Shown piece after piece: positions 19,271 through 27,486 of a DNA stretch of 64,000 nucleotides. The stretch is from Streptomyces olindensis (GTDB taxonomy: Bacteria > Actinomycetota > Actinomycetes > Streptomycetales > Streptomycetaceae): positions 1-64,000 of the forward strand of contig JJOH01000001.1 in the NCBI GenBank assembly GCA_000696115.1, in the 5' to 3' direction. The notes beneath the pieces were generated by a model. That model was not told the origin of the DNA. It saw nothing but the letters and a program-made list of their open reading frames with translations, and searched no databases. A program made the translations under genes and the position numbers. Each line of letters opens with the position of its first letter. Position 1 is the first letter of the stretch.

Positions 19271-20089
19271 ATGGCCGACGCCCCCGCCGGCAAAGTGACC
19301 TTCGTCGGTGCCGGCCCCGGCGCCGCCGACCTGCTGACGTTCCGCGCCGCGCGCGCCATCGCCGAGGCCGACGTCGTGATCTGGGCGGCCAGCCTGGTCC
19401 AGGCCGAGGTCCTCGACCACGCGCGCGAGGACGCGGAGATCCTCGACTCGGCGACCATGTCCCTGGAGGACGTCGTCGCCGTGTACGAGCGTGCCCTGCG
19501 CGAGGGCCTGCGGGTGGCCCGTATCCACTCCGGCGACCCGGCCCTGTGGGGCGGTACGCAGGAGCAGCTGGACCGGTGCGCCGAGATCGGCATCGCGACC
19601 GAGATCGTGCCCGGTGTGTCGTCCTTCTCGGCCGTGGCGGCGCTGGCGCAGCGCGAGCTGACCATCCCGGAGGTCGCCCAGTCCGTGGTGCTGACCCGGC
19701 TGGGCGGGGGCAAGACGCCCATGCCGCCGGGGGAGGAAGTGCGCGAGTTCGCCAAGCACGGCACCACCATGGCCGTCTTCCTGTCCGCCGCCCGCAGCGG
19801 CCAGCTGGTGCGGGAGCTGCTGGAGGGCGGCTACCCGACGACGACCCCGGTCGTGGTGGCGTACCAGGCGACCTGGCCGGAGGAGCTGGTCGTGAAGTGC
19901 ACGATCGGCACGCTGGAGGAGACGGTCAAGGAGCACAAGCTCTGGAAGCACACGCTGTTCCTGGTCGGCCCGGCCCTCGACGCGCACGGCACGCGCTCAC
20001 ACCTGTACCACCCGGGGCACTTCCACGGCTACCGCAAGGCCGACCCTGAGGCCCGCCGGGCGCTGCGCGAGCGGGGGGCGAGTACGTGA
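19271..20089 (+). CDS. cobM: precorrin-4 C11-methyltransferase CobM
   Basis: A 272-residue tetrapyrrole methylase with the CobM/CbiF pattern: KVTFVGAGPGAADLLTFRAARAI at the start, IWAASLV, RIHSGDPALWGG, and VPGVSSFSAVAALAQRELTIPEV. It methylates C11 of the ring-contracted precorrin. ATG 19271 is chosen because GAGAGGAC lies 7 bases before it; the frame is open further upstream over the end of cobI. The TGA overlaps the cobL GTG. Confidence 0.94.
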   Translation: MADAPAGKVTFVGAGPGAADLLTFRAARAIAEADVVIWAASLVQAEVLDHAREDAEILDSATMSLEDVVAVYERALREGLRVARIHSGDPALWGGTQEQLDRCAEIGIATEIVPGVSSFSAVAALAQRELTIPEVAQSVVLTRLGGGKTPMPPGEEVREFAKHGTTMAVFLSAARSGQLVRELLEGGYPTTTPVVVAYQATWPEELVVKCTIGTLEETVKEHKLWKHTLFLVGPALDAHGTRSHLYHPGHFHGYRKADPEARRALRERGAST

Positions 20090-21345
20090 TCACGGTCATC
20101 GGCACGAGGACGGGGGCATCGCCTACCGAGGACGTCCCCGCCGACGTCCTCGCCGACGTCCTCGCCGGTGCCGAGCTGGTCGTCGGCGGACGGCGGCATC
20201 TGGATGCCGTACCGCTGCCCGACGGAGCCGAGCGGGTCGTGCTCGGGCCGCTCGCGCCCGCCCTCGACACCATCGAGGAGTACGTCGGCAAGGACCGTCC
20301 GGTGGTGGTGCTGGCCTCCGGCGACCCGGGGTTCTTCGGGATCGTGCGCGTGCTCGCCGAACGGTTCGGTCCCGAGCGGCTGGACGTGCGGCCCGGGGTG
20401 TCGTCCGTCGCCGCCGCCTTCGCGCGGATCGGGCTGCCGTGGGACGACGCCGTGGTGGTCAGCGCCCACGGGCGGGAGCTGCGGACGGCCGTCAACGTGT
20501 GCCGGGCTCGGGCGAAGACGGCCGTGCTGACCGGGCCGGGGGCCGGTCCGGCCGAGCTGGGTGCCGCGCTGGTGGGCGAGGACCGGGTGCTGGTCGTCGC
20601 GTCCGGGCTCGGCTCCGCGGCCGAGCGCGTGGAGCGGGTGACGCCCGCCGAGGCCGCCGCCCGGGACTGGGGCGCGGCGGTGAGCGTGGTGCTGTGCCTG
20701 GACGAGAGCCGGGCACTCGGGCCCGTGCGGACGGTCGCGGGGCCCGGGGAGCGGCCGGCCTGCTGGGCCCTGGACGAGGCGGAGTTCGCCCACCGCGACT
20801 CGATGATCACCAAGTTCGAGGTGCGGGCACTGGCCCTGGCCCGGCTGGGTCCGCGGCCGGGTGACCTGGTGTGGGACGTGGGCGCGGGGTCCGGTTCGGT
20901 GGCCGTGGAGTGCGCCCGGCTCGGGGCGGCGGCCGTCGCCGTGGAGAAGGCGCCCGACGGGGTGGAGCGGATCCGCGCCAACGCCGCCGCGCACGGCGTG
21001 GACGTGCGTGTGGTGCACGGCGCGGCGCCGGACGTGCTGGACGGGCTCGCCGACGACCCGGACGCCGTGTTCGTCGGGGGCGGCGGGCGGGATCTGCCCG
21101 CGATCGTCGCCGCGTGCGCCCGGCGGGCCCGGCGCGCGGTGGTCGTCGCGATGGCCGCGCTCGACCGGGTGCCCGCCGCGCGCGCGGCCCTGACGGGCGC
21201 CGGGTTCTCCTGCGACGGGGTGCTGTTGCAGTCGTCCCGGCTCGCGCCGCTGCCGGGTGACGTGACCCGGCTGGCGGCGACCAATCCGGTTTTCCTGTTG
21301 TGGGGGGTCCGTGAACCCCTGGATCGTGAGGGAGTTGCCCAGTGA
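20086..21345 (+). CDS. cobL: precorrin-6Y C5,15-methyltransferase (decarboxylating) CobL, CbiE-CbiT fusion
   Basis: A 419-residue bifunctional enzyme. Residues 1-200 are a CbiE-type methylase (VLASGDPGFFGIVR, RPGVSSVAAAFARIGLPWDDA) and residues 235-419 are a CbiT-type Rossmann methyltransferase (DLVWDVGAGSGSVAVE, DAVFVGGGGRDL). CobL methylates C5 and C15 and removes the C12 acetate carboxyl. Many bacteria encode the halves separately; fusion is normal for CobL. GTG 20086 overlaps cobM and the stop overlaps the next gene. Confidence 0.94.
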   Translation: MITVIGTRTGASPTEDVPADVLADVLAGAELVVGGRRHLDAVPLPDGAERVVLGPLAPALDTIEEYVGKDRPVVVLASGDPGFFGIVRVLAERFGPERLDVRPGVSSVAAAFARIGLPWDDAVVVSAHGRELRTAVNVCRARAKTAVLTGPGAGPAELGAALVGEDRVLVVASGLGSAAERVERVTPAEAAARDWGAAVSVVLCLDESRALGPVRTVAGPGERPACWALDEAEFAHRDSMITKFEVRALALARLGPRPGDLVWDVGAGSGSVAVECARLGAAAVAVEKAPDGVERIRANAAAHGVDVRVVHGAAPDVLDGLADDPDAVFVGGGGRDLPAIVAACARRARRAVVVAMAALDRVPAARAALTGAGFSCDGVLLQSSRLAPLPGDVTRLAATNPVFLLWGVREPLDREGVAQ

Positions 21346-23042
21346 TCGGCCTCATTTCCGCCACCGCGGCGGGGGCGGCGGCACGCGACCGGCTGGCCGC
21401 GGCGTGGCCGGACCGCACCCGCCTGTACGAAGGGCCCGTGGCGGACGCCGTGCGGCGGGCGTTCGCGGAGTGCGAGCAGCTCGTGTGCTTCCTGGCGACC
21501 GGCGCGGTCGTGCGGATCATCGCCCCGCTGCTGGCGGACAAGGCGAGCGACCCGGGGGTGGTGTGCGTCGACGAGGGCGGGCGGTTCGCCGTGTCGCTGG
21601 CCGGCGGGCACGGGGGCGGCGCCAATGAACTCGCCCGCGCGGTGGGTGAGGTGCTGGGCGCCGAGCCCGTCGTGACGACGGCGACGGACGCCGTGGACCT
21701 GCCCGGGCTGGACACGCTCGGCCTGCCCGTGGAGGGCGACGTCGCCGCCGTCTCGCGGGCGCTGCTCGACGGTGAGCCGGTGGCGCTGCGGGCCGAGGTG
21801 GCCTGGCCGCTGCCGCCGCTCCCGGTCGCGGCCGAGGGGGCGTACACGATCCGGCTGACCGACCGGCTCGTCGAGGCGGCCGAGCGTGAAGTGGTGCTGC
21901 GGCCACCGTCCCTCGTCGTCGGTGTGGGCGCCTCCTCGGGCGTTCCCGCCGAGGAGGTGCTGGGGCTGGTCGAGACGGCGCTGCGGGAGGCGGGCCTGTC
22001 GGTCCGCAGCCTGGCCGAGCTCACCACCGTGGACGCCAAGGCCGAGGAGCCGGGCATCGTCGAGGCCGCGCGGCGGCTCGGGGTGCCGCTGATGACGTAC
22101 CCGGCCGGGGAGCTGTCCGGGGTCGAGGTGCCGAACCCCTCCGACGCGCCCCTCGCCGCCGTCGGCACACCCTCGGTGGCGGAGGCCTCGGCGTTGCTGC
22201 GCGGCGGTGAACTGCTCGTGCCGAAGCGGAAGTCGGAGCGCGCCGACGGCACCGCGGCGATGGCGACCTGTGCCGTCGTACGGCGGCCGGGACGTGGACG
22301 GCTCGCGGTGGTGGGGCTCGGGCCGGGCGCCCGGGACCTGCTGACGCCGCGTGCGAAGGCCGAACTGCGGCGGGCCGCCGTGCTCGTGGGGCTCGACCAG
22401 TACGTCGACCAGATCCGGGACCTGCTGCGACCCGGCACGCGCGTGCTGGAGTCGGGGCTCGGGGCCGAGGAGGAGCGGGCCCGTACGGCCGTCGAGGAGG
22501 CCCGCAAGGGGCAGGCCGTCGCGCTGATCGGCAGCGGGGACGCGGGCGTGTACGCCATGGCCTCCCCCGCGCTCGCCGAGGCGTCCGACGACATCGACGT
22601 GATCGGCGTGCCCGGTGTGACGGCGGCCCTGGCGGCGGCCGCGATCCTGGGTGCGCCGCTCGGCCACGACCACGTGTCGATCAGCCTGTCGGACCTGCAC
22701 ACGCCGTGGGAGGTCATCGAGCGCCGGGTGCGGGCGGCGGCCGAGGCGGACATCGTGGTCACCTTCTACAACCCCCGTTCGCGCGGCCGCGACTGGCAGC
22801 TGCCCAAGGCGCTCGCGATCCTCGCCGAGCACCGCGCGCCCGGGACCCCGGTCGGTGTCGTGCGCAACGCCTCCCGGCCGGACGAGGCGAGCCGACTCAC
22901 GACCCTGGGTGCTCTCGACCCGGCGACGGTCGACATGATGACGGTCGTGACCGTGGGCAACACGGCGACCCGGGACATCGCGGGGCGCATGGTGACGCCG
23001 CGCGGCTACCGCTGGCAGACCGCGCAGGAGGGCGCTCGGTGA
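21342..23042 (+). CDS. cobJ: CbiG-CobJ fusion: cobalt-precorrin-5A hydrolase-like / precorrin-3B C17-methyltransferase
   Basis: A 566-residue two-domain protein. Residues 1-305 resemble CbiG, with LVCFLATGAVVRIIAPLLADK, VVCVDEGGRFAVSLAGGHGG, and the C-terminal VVGVGASSGVPAEEV and AELTTVDAKAEEPGI. Residues 310-566 are a CobJ/CbiH methylase (LAVVGLGPGARDLLTPRAK, LIGSGDAGVYAMASP, VPGVTAALAAAAILGAPLGHD, VTFYNPRSRGRDWQL). CobJ methylates C17 and drives ring contraction; CbiG opens the delta-lactone in the anaerobic route. The pairing is notable beside CobN and CobO, which belong to the aerobic set. It starts at GTG 21342, overlapping cobL. Confidence 0.92.
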   Translation: MIGLISATAAGAAARDRLAAAWPDRTRLYEGPVADAVRRAFAECEQLVCFLATGAVVRIIAPLLADKASDPGVVCVDEGGRFAVSLAGGHGGGANELARAVGEVLGAEPVVTTATDAVDLPGLDTLGLPVEGDVAAVSRALLDGEPVALRAEVAWPLPPLPVAAEGAYTIRLTDRLVEAAEREVVLRPPSLVVGVGASSGVPAEEVLGLVETALREAGLSVRSLAELTTVDAKAEEPGIVEAARRLGVPLMTYPAGELSGVEVPNPSDAPLAAVGTPSVAEASALLRGGELLVPKRKSERADGTAAMATCAVVRRPGRGRLAVVGLGPGARDLLTPRAKAELRRAAVLVGLDQYVDQIRDLLRPGTRVLESGLGAEEERARTAVEEARKGQAVALIGSGDAGVYAMASPALAEASDDIDVIGVPGVTAALAAAAILGAPLGHDHVSISLSDLHTPWEVIERRVRAAAEADIVVTFYNPRSRGRDWQLPKALAILAEHRAPGTPVGVVRNASRPDEASRLTTLGALDPATVDMMTVVTVGNTATRDIAGRMVTPRGYRWQTAQEGAR

Positions 23043-23626
23043 ACCGTGTCGTGCATCCCATCGAGGTGGAGTCCTACCGGCGGCTGCGCGCCCGGCTGGA
23101 CACCTCGCACTTCCCGCCGTTGACCCGGGCGGTCGTGGAGCGGGTCATCCACTCCGCCGCCGACCTCGACTACGCCACCGACCTCGTGATGGCCGAGGCC
23201 GACCTGGAGAAGGCGCACGCCGCGCTGCACGCCGGGGCGCCCGTCGTCGTGGACGTGGAGATGGTCGGGGCGGGCATCACCCGCCGTGAGACCGTCTGCC
23301 GGCTGCGGGACGCCGAGGCCGGTCCGGGGCTGACCCGCTCCGCGCACGCGATCCGGCTCGCCTACGAGCAGGTCGGCCCGGGCGCCCTGTGGGTGATCGG
23401 CAACGCGCCGACCGCGCTGGAGGAACTGCTGACCCTGGACGCCGACCCGGCGCTCGTCATCGGGCTGCCCGTCGGGTTCGTCGGCGCCGTCGAATCGAAG
23501 GCCGCGCTGCGCGAGAGCGGGCTGCCCGCCGTGAGCAACGTGTCCGAGAAGGGCGGCTCGGCGGTCGCCGCCGCCGCGCTCAACGCCCTGCTGTACCACC
23601 CCACTTCCGCCGAGGAGAAACTGTGA
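23039..23626 (+). CDS. cobH: precorrin-8X methylmutase CobH
   Basis: A 195-residue CobH/CbiC protein that moves the C11 methyl to C12, giving hydrogenobyrinate. The catalytic-histidine region is in the N-terminal half around ERVIHSAADLDYATDLVMA, followed by VVDVEMVGAGITRR, LWVIGNAPTALEELL and GLPVGFVGAVESKAAL, all family hallmarks. GTG 23039 overlaps the previous stop by 4 bases; the longer open frame upstream overlaps cobJ and is not used. The stop overlaps the cbiX GTG. Confidence 0.94.
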   Translation: MNRVVHPIEVESYRRLRARLDTSHFPPLTRAVVERVIHSAADLDYATDLVMAEADLEKAHAALHAGAPVVVDVEMVGAGITRRETVCRLRDAEAGPGLTRSAHAIRLAYEQVGPGALWVIGNAPTALEELLTLDADPALVIGLPVGFVGAVESKAALRESGLPAVSNVSEKGGSAVAAAALNALLYHPTSAEEKL

Positions 23627-24561
23627 CCACCCCGCCCGCCCTGCTCATCGCCGGCCACGGCACCCGGGACGACGCCGGAGCCGAGGCGTTCCGCGACTTC
23701 GTACGGGAGCTGGGGGCCCGCCACCCCGAACTGCCCGTCGCGGGCGGCTTCATCGAGTTGTCCCCGCCGCCGCTGGGCGAGGCCGTGACCGAACTCGTGG
23801 AGCGGGGTGTGCGGCGGTTCGCCGCCGTGCCGCTGATGCTGGTGTCGGCCGGGCACGCCAAGGGCGACATCCCGGCCGCGCTGGCCCGGGAGAAGGAGCG
23901 GCACCCCGGCATCTCGTACACGTACGGGCGTCCGCTGGGCCCGCACCCGGCGCTGCTGAACGTGCTGGAGCGGCGGCTTGACGAGGCGCTGGGCGCCGGC
24001 CCGGGGCGCACGCCCGGGGACCGGTCCGACGTGACGGTGCTGCTGGTGGGGCGTGGGTCGACGGACCCGGACGCCAACGCCGAGGTGCACAAGGCGGCGC
24101 GGCTGCTGTGGGAGGGGCGCGGCTACGCGGGCGTCGAGACGGCGTTCGTGTCGCTGGCGGCGCCGGACGTGCCGAGCGGGCTCGACCGGTGCGTGCGGCT
24201 GGGCGCGCGCCGGATCGTGGTGCTGCCCTACTTCCTGTTCACGGGCATCCTGCCGGACCGGGTGCGGCAGCAGACGGAGGGCTGGGCGGCCGCGCACCCG
24301 GAGGTCGAGGTGCGCTCGGCCGAAGTCATCGGGCCGGAGCCGGAGCTGCTCGACCTGGTGTGGGAGCGGTACGAGGAGGCCCTCAAGGGCGATCTGCGGA
24401 TGAACTGCGACTCGTGCGTGTACCGCATCGCGCTGCCGGGCTTCGAGGACAAGGTGGGGATGCCGCAGCAGCCGCACTTCCACCCGGACGACGACGGGCA
24501 CCATCACGGTCATGGCCACGGGCACGGGCATCACCACGGCGCGCACTCGCATGCCCACTGA
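23623..24561 (+). CDS. cbiX: sirohydrochlorin chelatase, CbiX type, with His-rich tail
   Basis: A 312-residue two-domain CbiX/SirB-like chelatase. The first half has LLIAGHGTRDDAGAEAF with a metal-site histidine and VPLMLVSAGHAKGDIP; the second half repeats the fold with VTVLLVGRGSTDPDAN and VVLPYFLFTGILPDRV. A MNCDSCVYRIALPGFEDKVG segment follows, and the last 20 residues are mainly His, with HHHGHGHGHGHHHG near the end, probably for metal binding or storage. The family inserts cobalt (or iron) into sirohydrochlorin, an early step, although this operon also encodes a late chelatase. The C-terminal codons overlap cobC by 11 bases. Confidence 0.9.
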   Translation: MTTPPALLIAGHGTRDDAGAEAFRDFVRELGARHPELPVAGGFIELSPPPLGEAVTELVERGVRRFAAVPLMLVSAGHAKGDIPAALAREKERHPGISYTYGRPLGPHPALLNVLERRLDEALGAGPGRTPGDRSDVTVLLVGRGSTDPDANAEVHKAARLLWEGRGYAGVETAFVSLAAPDVPSGLDRCVRLGARRIVVLPYFLFTGILPDRVRQQTEGWAAAHPEVEVRSAEVIGPEPELLDLVWERYEEALKGDLRMNCDSCVYRIALPGFEDKVGMPQQPHFHPDDDGHHHGHGHGHGHHHGAHSHAH

Positions 24562-25606
24562 CGACGGGCCCGACCTGCGGCACCACGGGGACGCGGAGGT
24601 CCGGGACGACGGCGGCTCGCTCGTGGACCTGGCGGTGAACGTCCGCGCGGACACACCGCCCGCCTGGCTGCGGGAGCACATCGCCGGGTCGCTGGGCGGC
24701 CTCGCGGCCTATCCGGACGGCCGGGCGGCGCGCGCGGCGGTGGCGGCCCGGCACGGGCTTCCCGTGGAGCGGGTGCTGCTGACGGCGGGCGCGGCGGAGG
24801 CGTTCGTGCTGCTGGCGCGGGCGCTGAAGGTGCGGCGGCCGGTCGTGGTGCATCCGCAGTTCACGGAGCCGGAGGCGGCGCTGCGGGACGCGGGGCACAC
24901 GGTCGACCGGGTGCTGCTGCGGGAGGAGGACGGCTTCCGGCTGGACCCGGCGGCCGTCCCCGAGGACGCGGACCTGGTCGTGATCGGCAACCCGACGAAC
25001 CCGACGTCGGTGCTGCATCCGGCGGACGCGATCGCCTCCCTCGCCCGGCCCGGGCGGGTGCTGGTGGTGGACGAGGCGTTCATGGACGCGGTGCCGGGCG
25101 AGCGGGAGTCCCTGGCCGGACGGACCGACGTGCCCGGGCTCGTGGTGTTGCGCAGTCTGACCAAGACCTGGGGGCTGGCCGGGCTGCGGATCGGGTACGT
25201 GCTGGCGGCGCCGGAGAGCGTCGAGGAACTGGAGCGGGCGCAGCCGCTGTGGCCGGTGTCGACGCCGGCGCTGGCGGCGGCCGAGGCGTGCGTGGGGCCC
25301 CGGGCGGTGGCCGAGGCGGCGCACGCCGCCCACCGCGTCGCCGCGGACCGGGCCCACCTCCTCGCGGGTCTCGCCCGGTTCGCCCCGGCCGGGCTGCGGG
25401 TGGCCGGGCCCGCCGAGGGCCCCTTCCTCCTGGTCCGCCTGCCGCACGCGTCCGTCGTACGCCGGCGCCTGCGCGACCTCGGCTACGCCGTGCGCCGCGG
25501 GGACACGTTCCCCGGCCTGGGCGAGGAGTGGCTGCGGCTGGCGGTGCGGGACCGCGCGACCGTGGACGGCTTCCTGCAGGCGCTGGAACAGGCGCTGCAC
25601 GGCTGA
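24551..25606 (+). CDS. cobC: PLP-dependent aminotransferase-fold protein, CobC (threonine-phosphate decarboxylase-like)
   Basis: A 351-residue fold-type I PLP enzyme similar to CobD/CobC L-threonine-O-3-phosphate decarboxylases, which make the aminopropanol phosphate linker of cobalamin. Features are the early LVDLAVNVRADTPPAWL, the cofactor loop VLLTAGAAEAF, VIGNPTNPTSVLHP, VVDEAFMDAVPGER, and the Schiff-base lysine in LRSLTKTWGLAGLRIGY. It overlaps cbiX by 11 bases and is the last gene of the operon. Histidinol-phosphate aminotransferases have a similar pattern, but the context favours cobalamin synthesis. Confidence 0.88.
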   Translation: MPTDDGPDLRHHGDAEVRDDGGSLVDLAVNVRADTPPAWLREHIAGSLGGLAAYPDGRAARAAVAARHGLPVERVLLTAGAAEAFVLLARALKVRRPVVVHPQFTEPEAALRDAGHTVDRVLLREEDGFRLDPAAVPEDADLVVIGNPTNPTSVLHPADAIASLARPGRVLVVDEAFMDAVPGERESLAGRTDVPGLVVLRSLTKTWGLAGLRIGYVLAAPESVEELERAQPLWPVSTPALAAAEACVGPRAVAEAAHAAHRVAADRAHLLAGLARFAPAGLRVAGPAEGPFLLVRLPHASVVRRRLRDLGYAVRRGDTFPGLGEEWLRLAVRDRATVDGFLQALEQALHG

Positions 25607-25639
25607 CGCCCCGGCCGCGGGTGGTCGCTTTCGCGGCGC

Positions 25640-26236
25640 GTCAGCCCCGCCGGGAACACCGCTCCGCCGCCCCCGGCCAGCAACGCCACCGCCCGCCCAC
25701 CAGGTACGGTGTCGCCGAACTGCCGCCCGTCTCCGCCAGGTTCGCCTCGGCGGGGGCGCCCTGGGGCTTGGTGTCGGCGGGCGGGTCGGAGGCTTCGGCC
25801 GCGGGGCCGGGGGTCTTGCAGGTCGCCTCGGCCAGGGTGAGCGTGCTGTCGTCCGGGCGTTCGACAGGTCCAGGCGCACTGCGCCGACGCCCGGCACCGT
25901 GACGTCGGTCGGGCCTCCGGCGGTCAGCTTCACGCGCTTGCCGAGCACGGTGACCGAGCCGGGCAGGTCGGTCGTGGCGACCGGTTTCCTGCCCACCTCG
26001 CAGGTGGCCGTCGAAATGACCTGCTCGATCTCGATCAGCGACAGCAGCGGCAGGCTCGGGACGTGCAGGCGGGCGTGGGCCGGGGTGGCGTTGCCCTCGG
26101 CCTTCGTGGCGGTCGTGGTGGCCGTCGCCCGGGCCACGTCGCCGGTGGCGTGCGCCGGGCTCGCACCGGCCAGGACCACGGGCCCCACTTCACCCCAACG
26201 GGGCGAGATCGCCGCTGTATTCGAATCCCCGGGCAC
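25640..26236 (-). pseudogene. decayed LAETG-anchored surface protein (SCO1860 family)
   Basis: Reverse-strand reading gives recognisable pieces in different frames. One frame has VVLAGASPAHATGD, PSLPLLSLIEIEQV and VPGVGAVRLDLS; the next piece (TLTLAEATCKTP near 25844, then a Pro/Ala-rich stretch) needs a frame change. The sorting motif LAETGG (about 25723-25740) is followed by another frame change before the membrane helix ALLAGGGGAV. The N-terminal hydrophobic signal is missing, and the region between the opening segment and the SLIEIEQV block, and again after LDLS, looks deleted. The intact family is secreted and sortase-anchored. The frameshifts are direct observations; the family name rests on remembered motifs. 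Confidence 0.62.
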
Positions 26237-26263
26237 AGGCGTTCCCCGCCGTCACCCCCATGG

Positions 26264-27355
26264 CTACCCGACCACGCGCCCGTTGAGCACCACCCGGCGT
26301 GGCGCCGCCAGCACGCGCACGTCCGCGCGCGGGTCCTCGTCGTAGACGACCAGGTCGGCGGGGGCGCCCTCGTCGAGGCCGGGGCGGCCGAGCCAGGTGC
26401 GAGCGCGCCAGGTGCCCGCAGCCAGGGCCTCGACGGGCGGGATGCCCGCGGTGACCAGTTCGGCGACCTCCGCCGCCGCCAGGCCGTGGGCGAGGCCGCC
26501 GCCGGCGTCGGTGCCGACGAAGACGGGGATCCCGGCGTCGTAGGCGCCCCGGACGGTGTCGTAGCGGCGTTCGTGGAGCCGCCGCATATGGGCCGACCAG
26601 CGCGGGAACCTGCTCTCGCCGCCGTCGGCGAGCCGCGGGAAGGTCGCGATGTTGACCAGGGTCGGCACGATGGCGACGCCCCGCTCGGCGAACAGCGGGA
26701 CCAGGTCCTCGGTCAGGCCCGTGGCGTGCTCGATGCAGTCGATGCCCGCCTCGACGAGGTCCCGCAGGGAGTCCTCCGCGAAGCAGTGCGCGGTGACCCG
26801 GGCGCCCAGGCGGTGCGCCTCGGCGATCGCCGCCTCCACCGCGCCGCGGGGCCAGCAGGCCGACAGGTCGCCGAGGTCGCGGTCGATCCAGTCGCCGACC
26901 AGCTTGACCCAGCCGTCGCCGCGCCGGGCCTCCTGGGCGACGTAGGCGACCAGGTCCTCGGGCTCGATCTCCCAGGCGTAGTTGCGGATGTAGCGGCGGG
27001 TGCGCGCGATGTGCCGCCCAGCGCGGATGATCTTCGGCAGGTCCTCGCGGTCGTCGACCCAGCGGGTGTCGGAGGGCGAGCCCGCGTCGCGGATCAGCAG
27101 GGTGCCCGCGTCCCGGTCGGTCAGCGCCTGCTTCTCGGCGACGTCCTGCGGGACCGCGCCGTGCCGGTCGAGTCCCACGTGGCAGTGGGCGTCGACGAGG
27201 CCGGGCAGGGCCCAGCCCTCGACCGTGCGGACGTCACGGGCTTCGGCGGGACGGTCGTAGGAGACGCGGCCGTCGACGACCCACAGTTCGTCCCGGACGT
27301 CCTCGGGCCCGACGAGCACCCGTCCCTTCACGTGCAGCACCGCGTGATCGCTCAT
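26264..27355 (-). CDS. amidohydrolase family protein
   Basis: A 363-residue metal-dependent hydrolase of the amidohydrolase superfamily (imidazolonepropionase/prolidase-like branch). Metal ligands are visible as DAHCHVGL, the possible carboxylated lysine in GWVKLVGDW, TAHCFAEDS, CIEHATGL and VGTDAGGG. The substrate is not predictable. No signal peptide is seen, so it is cytoplasmic. ATG 27355 is preferred over the ATG three codons upstream because AAGGTG lies 6 bases before it. It is divergent from the class V aminotransferase gene, sharing about 130 bases of promoter region. Confidence 0.85.
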   Translation of the reverse strand: MSDHAVLHVKGRVLVGPEDVRDELWVVDGRVSYDRPAEARDVRTVEGWALPGLVDAHCHVGLDRHGAVPQDVAEKQALTDRDAGTLLIRDAGSPSDTRWVDDREDLPKIIRAGRHIARTRRYIRNYAWEIEPEDLVAYVAQEARRGDGWVKLVGDWIDRDLGDLSACWPRGAVEAAIAEAHRLGARVTAHCFAEDSLRDLVEAGIDCIEHATGLTEDLVPLFAERGVAIVPTLVNIATFPRLADGGESRFPRWSAHMRRLHERRYDTVRGAYDAGIPVFVGTDAGGGLAHGLAAAEVAELVTAGIPPVEALAAGTWRARTWLGRPGLDEGAPADLVVYDEDPRADVRVLAAPRRVVLNGRVVG

Positions 27356-27486
27356 GTACGGCACCTTAATGAGCCGCCGGTCGTGGCCTGAAGGGGCCCG
27401 GTGTGCGGGGGCTCCGCCGCGAAGGGGCGGGTGGGACGCCGGTTACCCTCGATGCCGTCGAACCTGTGAGTGAAGAGAGCATTGCC

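Noticed and set aside
24383..25620. Long reverse frame continuing from the decayed surface-protein gene
   Set aside because: Below about 25620 it is antisense to cobC; only the upper part matches a protein family.
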